This document shows, piece after piece, positions 61,623 to 64,000 of a stretch of DNA of 64,000 nt. Numbering within the stretch: the first letter of the stretch is position 1; every line of letters starts with the position of its first letter. Origin of the DNA: Cloacimonetes bacterium UBA5614 (GTDB taxonomy: Bacteria > Cloacimonadota > Cloacimonadia > Cloacimonadales > Cloacimonadaceae); the NCBI GenBank assembly GCA_002424605.1, contig DIKQ01000005.1, positions 186,001-250,000 on the forward strand. The letters run 5' to 3'. Under the pieces are notes generated by a model. That model was given only the letters and a program-made list of their open reading frames with translations. It did not search any database and was not told the DNA's origin. Both the position numbers and the translations under genes were made by a program.

Positions 61623-62327
61623 CTAAATCTCCTTGCCCTTGAAATGCTCATCGTAAATCTGCTGGGCTGCTTCGTAGTTTTCTATGTTACCAATGTCCAG
61701 CCAGTATTCCTTTATGGGATAACGGGTAATAAGATGCTTGCCGGCAAGCATATCCTTTATAAGCGTATCCATGCCATACATTGCATCCGCAGGTATCATA
61801 TCAAGCAACTCAGGCTTAAAGATATAAATTCCTGCCAGAATGGTGGTCTTCATATCCGGCTTTTCGTCTATACCTGTGACAATATCACCCTCAAAATAGA
61901 TGTTGCCGAACTGGAAAGGGGTGATGATTTCCTTTGTTCCTATGGTAAGAAGTGACTCCTGCTTACAGGCAAATTCATACATGCTGCTGTAATTCAACAG
62001 AGTCAATATGTCACCATTCATAACCAAAAACGGCTCTGTAAGTTTATCCTGCAGAAGCTTTACGGGACCGGCTGTACCAAGTGGTTTGCTTTCCTTGCTG
62101 ATAACCAGTTCAACTCCATACTTTACCCCGTCGCCAAAAAAACTCTCAATATAGCCGGACTTGTAATTTGTTGCCAGATAAATCTGATTGAATCCATGTT
62201 TCTTGAGATGCTCAATCTGAATTTCCAGAACCGCTTTTTCGCCAATCGGCAGTAGGGGCTTTGGTATCACTTCCGTAAAAGGTTTGAGCCTGGACCCAAG
62301 TCCACCTGATAAAATCACAGCTTTCAT
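61623..62327 (-). CDS. Sugar-1-phosphate nucleotidyltransferase
   Basis: The product is 234 residues from ATG 62327 (AGGA upstream; the longer frame to 62381 overlaps the glycosyltransferase and lacks family similarity). It shows the nucleotidyltransferase signature LSGGLGSRLKPFTEVIPKPLLPI (about 5-27), FLVMNGDIL and a PIKEYWLDIGNIENYEAA end. It activates a sugar-1-phosphate, probably as the GDP- or UDP-sugar for LegB: in the Campylobacter legionaminate route PtmE does this with GTP. No CBS domains are present, unlike PtmE. It abuts legB directly. Confidence 0.88.
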   Translation of the reverse strand: MKAVILSGGLGSRLKPFTEVIPKPLLPIGEKAVLEIQIEHLKKHGFNQIYLATNYKSGYIESFFGDGVKYGVELVISKESKPLGTAGPVKLLQDKLTEPFLVMNGDILTLLNYSSMYEFACKQESLLTIGTKEIITPFQFGNIYFEGDIVTGIDEKPDMKTTILAGIYIFKPELLDMIPADAMYGMDTLIKDMLAGKHLITRYPIKEYWLDIGNIENYEAAQQIYDEHFKGKEI

Positions 62328-62341
62328 AATCCCATCTATTC

Positions 62342-63601
62342 CTAAACTTTTTTTATTGCATCCAGCCATTGGGCTGTACACTTATCCCAACTGAACATTT
62401 CTTTTATATAATCTGCAGGAACTGTTTTGAAACTGCCTTTGTCCCTGATCAGACGTTCAATGATTCTCGGCCATTCCTCATAATCATTGGGTTTTACGAT
62501 GATTCCTGCCTCAAATCTCCTTAGTATTTCATAAGAAACCCCGGAATCTGTGTGAAGAACAAGCCGGTTCATATGCATCGCATAGATTGCTCCGGTTGAA
62601 CCTCCTCCCTTTTTACCGGGCATGGCAAAGCAGTCACAGGCAGTGATATAATCCCTTAGCTGCTCATTGGAGACAAATCCGACCAACTTGACTTTATCGT
62701 TCAAATTATACTTGCTTATCAGGTCAGATAAATAATCAACATAAGCACTTTCACCGGTTCCGGTTATAATGCAATAAAATCTCTCAACACCAGCAAAGGA
62801 AAGAGCTTTTAGCCATTTATCAATCTGATATTCTGGAACCAACCGCTGTGACATCAGAAATACAAAACTGTCGCTGTCCAATCCGGCTTTGTTCCTTGCT
62901 TCATCTTTCGTTACAACGTTTTTCCAAAAGGACAAATCAATGCCCAGCCTTGCGAGAAAAACCCTTTTGGCTGTATATCTGCTTTGAACAGACTCTTTTA
63001 ATTCTTCTGACAGTACCTGAAGATTCTCTATGTATTTCAATCTGATAGCTTTCTGCCTATTTATCAGCATCCTGTGTATCAGTTTCAGAGGATTTATGCT
63101 AAAGTCAAACTGAGGCAGCAGGAACTCGGAATTGAGAAAGTGGTAGTACAAAACATGAGGATTGAGCTTCAGTATCTTTGCATGCAGAAACCTACTGAAA
63201 TCAACTGTGGTAGGCAATAATACTGTGACTTCATCCTGTGTGCTGCACTCATCAAACAAGGCATTTTCCAATTCAATCGAATACTGCAGCACCTGCTTCG
63301 TGATTCCGTAGAAACTATTCCTTTTACTTACCGGAAATGATCTGCAGGTCAATCCATCGCTGAAAATGTGTTCATAAATCCTGTCCGCCCTGTCATCCGG
63401 ACGCCAGATTTCCCACTGAATGCTACTATCAGCTTTGATTACCTTATCGCCTATGATTCCGCCCCAATCCTGGCGAAAGAAATAGATTTTCTCGCCCCTT
63501 CCATTCGTCTGGAAGGGATCAGCCAAGGTTTCTTCCTTTAACGATATTGCGTTAATGTTTTTGTAAACAGGAGGAAAAGGTATGATGAATATAACTTTCA
63601 T
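62342..63601 (-). CDS. GT-B glycosyltransferase (GT4-like)
   Basis: The 419-residue protein has a large diverged N-terminal half (starts MKVIFIIPFPPVY) and a Rossmann C-terminal half: FVFLMSQRLVPEYQIDKW, YCIITGTGESAYVDYL, VKLVGFVSNEQLRDYITACDCFAMPGKKGGGSTGAIYAM and a glutamate-bearing GVSYEILRRFEAG. This matches GT4-type enzymes with a less usual acceptor domain. It is the first complete gene after the flippase, 4 nt from its stop codon. Confidence 0.85.
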   Translation of the reverse strand: MKVIFIIPFPPVYKNINAISLKEETLADPFQTNGRGEKIYFFRQDWGGIIGDKVIKADSSIQWEIWRPDDRADRIYEHIFSDGLTCRSFPVSKRNSFYGITKQVLQYSIELENALFDECSTQDEVTVLLPTTVDFSRFLHAKILKLNPHVLYYHFLNSEFLLPQFDFSINPLKLIHRMLINRQKAIRLKYIENLQVLSEELKESVQSRYTAKRVFLARLGIDLSFWKNVVTKDEARNKAGLDSDSFVFLMSQRLVPEYQIDKWLKALSFAGVERFYCIITGTGESAYVDYLSDLISKYNLNDKVKLVGFVSNEQLRDYITACDCFAMPGKKGGGSTGAIYAMHMNRLVLHTDSGVSYEILRRFEAGIIVKPNDYEEWPRIIERLIRDKGSFKTVPADYIKEMFSWDKCTAQWLDAIKKV

Positions 63602-63605
63602 TCAG

Positions 63606-64000
63606 CTATTCCGTCGAGGACAATTCGGTTTTTATGTAATCTCTCATCTGTTGAGGATTGAGAGCCTGCTTCAAAAATCGGACATCATTTTTGCTTACTA
63701 TACCAGTAATCAATAAAGTCCCATATAATGTTACAAAGAATGCCACGCCAATCAATGCCTCAAAGATAAGATTACCCATAATATGCTGGTATATTATACC
63801 AAATGCGGTAAATGCAATCAGTGCTACCATTACAATCTTCAGTTCATCAGTATTAATCTTGATTTTTACCACATCTTTTGTGCTGAACCTGTTTACCCAG
63901 TAAGATACGCAATACATTGCCAGTAAAGCCAGAGCAGTGCCAACAGATTTAAGGTTCAGAAGTGCTGGATGGGTAAGTGTTACTAGCATTATCAGATAAA
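63606..64000 (-). CDS. wzx: C-terminal part of a Wzx-type flippase (5' end beyond window)
   Basis: The frame stays open through the right edge (YLIMLVTLTHP...), so only the last 131 codons or so are seen. Four hydrophobic segments are followed by a soluble tail VSKNDVRFLKQALNPQQMRDYI, which resembles the C-terminal ends of MATE-like polysaccharide flippases. Wzx moves the undecaprenyl-linked repeat across the inner membrane. Its place at the head of the locus agrees. The call rests on the tail and context, so it is moderate. Confidence 0.65.
   Translation of the reverse strand, partial: YLIMLVTLTHPALLNLKSVGTALALLAMYCVSYWVNRFSTKDVVKIKINTDELKIVMVALIAFTAFGIIYQHIMGNLIFEALIGVAFFVTLYGTLLITGIVSKNDVRFLKQALNPQQMRDYIKTELSSTE

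Noticed and set aside
59473..62327. Complete legionaminic acid pathway
   Set aside because: Only the nucleotidyltransferase, LegB, LegC and a PglD-like step are present; no LegG, LegI or LegF in the window.

Overview
The window is bacterial and most likely from the candidate phylum Cloacimonadota (Candidatus Cloacimonas-like) or a close relative. I infer this from very large secreted multi-domain proteins ending in an NPFNP-type sorting domain, a methionine gamma-lyase-like enzyme that suits amino-acid fermentation, and intergenic palindrome families that recur through the window. No rRNA, tRNA, CRISPR array, insertion sequence or phage gene was found. Apart from two genes on the plus strand, everything is on the minus strand.

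Layout. (1) 1-12.9 kb: three giant surface or secreted proteins built from CARDB, choice-of-anchor, carboxypeptidase-regulatory and Fn3-like domains. One is cut by the window edge and is translationally coupled to a small winged-helix regulator. The plus-strand one carries a recent 642-bp tandem duplication. (2) 13.0-16.9 kb: an M3-family peptidase homologue that has lost its whole HEXXH zinc site, a 93-bp near-perfect hairpin made of 11-bp units, and a methionine gamma-lyase-like PLP enzyme. (3) 16.9-23.2 kb: an AddA/AddB-like helicase-nuclease pair. (4) 23.4-28.2 kb: thioredoxin and GroES behind a CIRCE-like operator, an amidase homologue lacking most of its catalytic residues, and a metalloprotease / beta-propeller / beta-barrel protein.

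(5) 28.2-64.0 kb: a large Wzx/Wzy-type surface-glycan locus transcribed leftwards. It holds a flippase (cut by the edge), a polymerase/ligase, an initiating sugar-phosphate transferase, a UDP-GlcNAc 2-epimerase, GDP-mannose dehydrogenase, LegB/LegC/PglD-like 4-amino-sugar genes, four GT4-type glycosyltransferases plus a DUF354 protein, three NodB-type deacetylases and a PIG-L deacetylase.

The most unusual content lies inside this locus. Two acyl-carrier-protein modules (AMP-ligase + ACP + SDR; KASIII + ACP + two SDRs) sit with acyltransferases of the GNAT/FemAB and hexapeptide types. There are also two asparagine-synthetase-like ligases with no glutaminase cysteine, two ATP-grasp ligases and a CapA homologue. 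Together they look like a built-in route that makes short hydroxyacyl or aminoacyl groups and attaches them to amino or carboxyl groups of the glycan. That functional reading is inference; the gene content is seen directly.

Two families of long palindromic repeats (A, three copies; B, two copies) lie directly after stop codons and split the minus-strand genes into blocks. Intrinsic terminators follow the thioredoxin gene and the last gene of the main glycan block.
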